Positions 63,547-64,000 of a stretch of DNA of 64,000 nucleotides are shown piece after piece. Source of the stretch: Polaribacter litorisediminis (GTDB taxonomy: Bacteria > Bacteroidota > Bacteroidia > Flavobacteriales > Flavobacteriaceae); NCBI RefSeq assembly GCF_019968605.1, contig NZ_CP082966.1:917001-981000 (forward strand), in the 5' to 3' direction. Each line of letters begins with the position of its first letter. Positions within the stretch are counted from its first letter, which is position 1. A program made the translations under genes and the position numbers. Below the pieces are notes generated by a model that saw nothing but the letters and a program-made list of their open reading frames with translations, was not told where the DNA came from and did not search any database.

Positions 63547-64000
63547 ATGAAAACAAAAAACGGATTAATCGCTTTAGCATTTATTGCTATTTTTACATTA
63601 ACATCAGCAACAATTTTAAATACAACTACTGGTAATGATCCAGTTGAAACAGCACAAACACCAAACATTGTTGGAGTAGCAGCAGCAAATGAAAACTTTA
63701 CAACATTAGTAGCTGCAGTAAAAGCAGCAGGATTGGTAGAAACGTTAAGTAGTGCCGGACCCTTCACCGTTTTTGCGCCAACAAACGCAGCTTTTGCAAA
63801 ATTACCAGCAGAAACAGTTCCTTCTTTATTGAAGCCAGAAAATAAAGCTACTTTAACAAGTATTTTAACCTATCATGTTGTGGCAGGGAAGTTTGATGCT
63901 ACAGCAGTAATTGCAGCAATTAAAGCGAACAACGGAGCATTTACAATAACCACAGTGCAAGGAGGTAAACTGGTAGCTTCTTTAGATGGTGGAAATGTAA
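63547..64000 (+). CDS. Secreted fasciclin (FAS1) domain protein, partial (3' end outside window)
   Basis: The first 151 residues are visible, and the frame runs open to the window end. A signal peptide ([20 protein letters not shown]) leads to a FAS1 domain: [20 protein letters not shown], the H1 motif [17 protein letters not shown] and the H2-like [15 protein letters not shown]1 domains mediate adhesion or cell-surface interactions. It has its own promoter after the carB terminator. Confidence 0.92.
   Translation, partial: MKTKNGLIALAFIAIFTLTSATILNTTTGNDPVETAQTPNIVGVAAANENFTTLVAAVKAAGLVETLSSAGPFTVFAPTNAAFAKLPAETVPSLLKPENKATLTSILTYHVVAGKFDATAVIAAIKANNGAFTITTVQGGKLVASLDGGNV

Noticed and set aside
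1..64000. CRISPR array, tRNA or rRNA genes, prophage
   Set aside because: No regularly spaced repeats, cloverleaf-like or rRNA sequences, and no phage structural genes were recognised on reading the window.

Overview
The window is AT-rich chromosomal DNA from a member of the Flavobacteriaceae (Bacteroidetes/Bacteroidota), most likely a marine Polaribacter/Tenacibaculum-like organism. The evidence is the promoter type (TTTG-N18-19-TAnnTTTG), the lack of Shine-Dalgarno sequences, family-typical proteins (DUF4835/PorD, DUF6913, the Bacteroidetes-type omega subunit, a 951-residue CarB), many short lipoprotein signals, and conserved gene order (dapA...bamD-rpoZ-coaBC-porD-recN; pyrG-yidC). No rRNA, tRNA, CRISPR array, prophage or complete insertion sequence was seen.

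Layout. 1-1470: TerC-like and TauE-like membrane proteins on the minus strand. 1582-19228: a short-chain fatty acid (acetate/propionate) block. It holds a small zinc-ribbon/HTH protein, a porin, a two-subunit VC_2705-type sodium/solute symporter, a CrbS-like symporter-histidine-kinase fusion with a receiver-only response regulator, PrpE-like and Acs synthetases, and, on the minus strand, a biotin-dependent propionyl-CoA-type carboxylase in three genes followed by a cNMP/CBS/DUF294 protein and a DEDDh exonuclease. Together these can import, sense and activate acetate and propionate and carboxylate propionyl-CoA. 19447-31756: an MsbA-like exporter, lipoproteins, a NUDIX hydrolase, a gene broken by an in-frame TGA, a class V aminotransferase, an M42 peptidase, and an ABC transporter whose permease is fused to an M1-like peptidase. 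31859-40776: core genes (dapA, bamD, rpoZ, coaBC, porD, recN, fabI, a glycosyltransferase).

40831-51824 is an N-glycan degradation cluster: a GH2 beta-mannosidase-like protein, CutC, GH20 hexosaminidase, GH92 alpha-mannosidase, glycosylasparaginase and a FucP/NagP-like sugar transporter. The enzymes match the successive bonds of a high-mannose N-glycan, from the outer mannoses to the GlcNAc-Asn link. Its intergenic gaps are rich in palindromic repeats.

52046-53246 is the most unusual locus. It is a compact three-gene cassette encoding a HEPN-like protein (TTG start), an unrecognised 126-aa protein whose C-terminus is NYALAA (the same six residues that end the classical ssrA degradation tag), and a SecB-like chaperone. 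This has the architecture expected of a toxin-antitoxin-chaperone (TAC) system with an unfamiliar toxin/antitoxin pair. Inverted GCTAACGA-type motifs flank it.

53346-64000 returns to metabolism and housekeeping: a CoA-transferase, a PLP-dependent decarboxylase, yidC, pyrG, rpmH, carB, and a fasciclin-domain protein cut by the window end.
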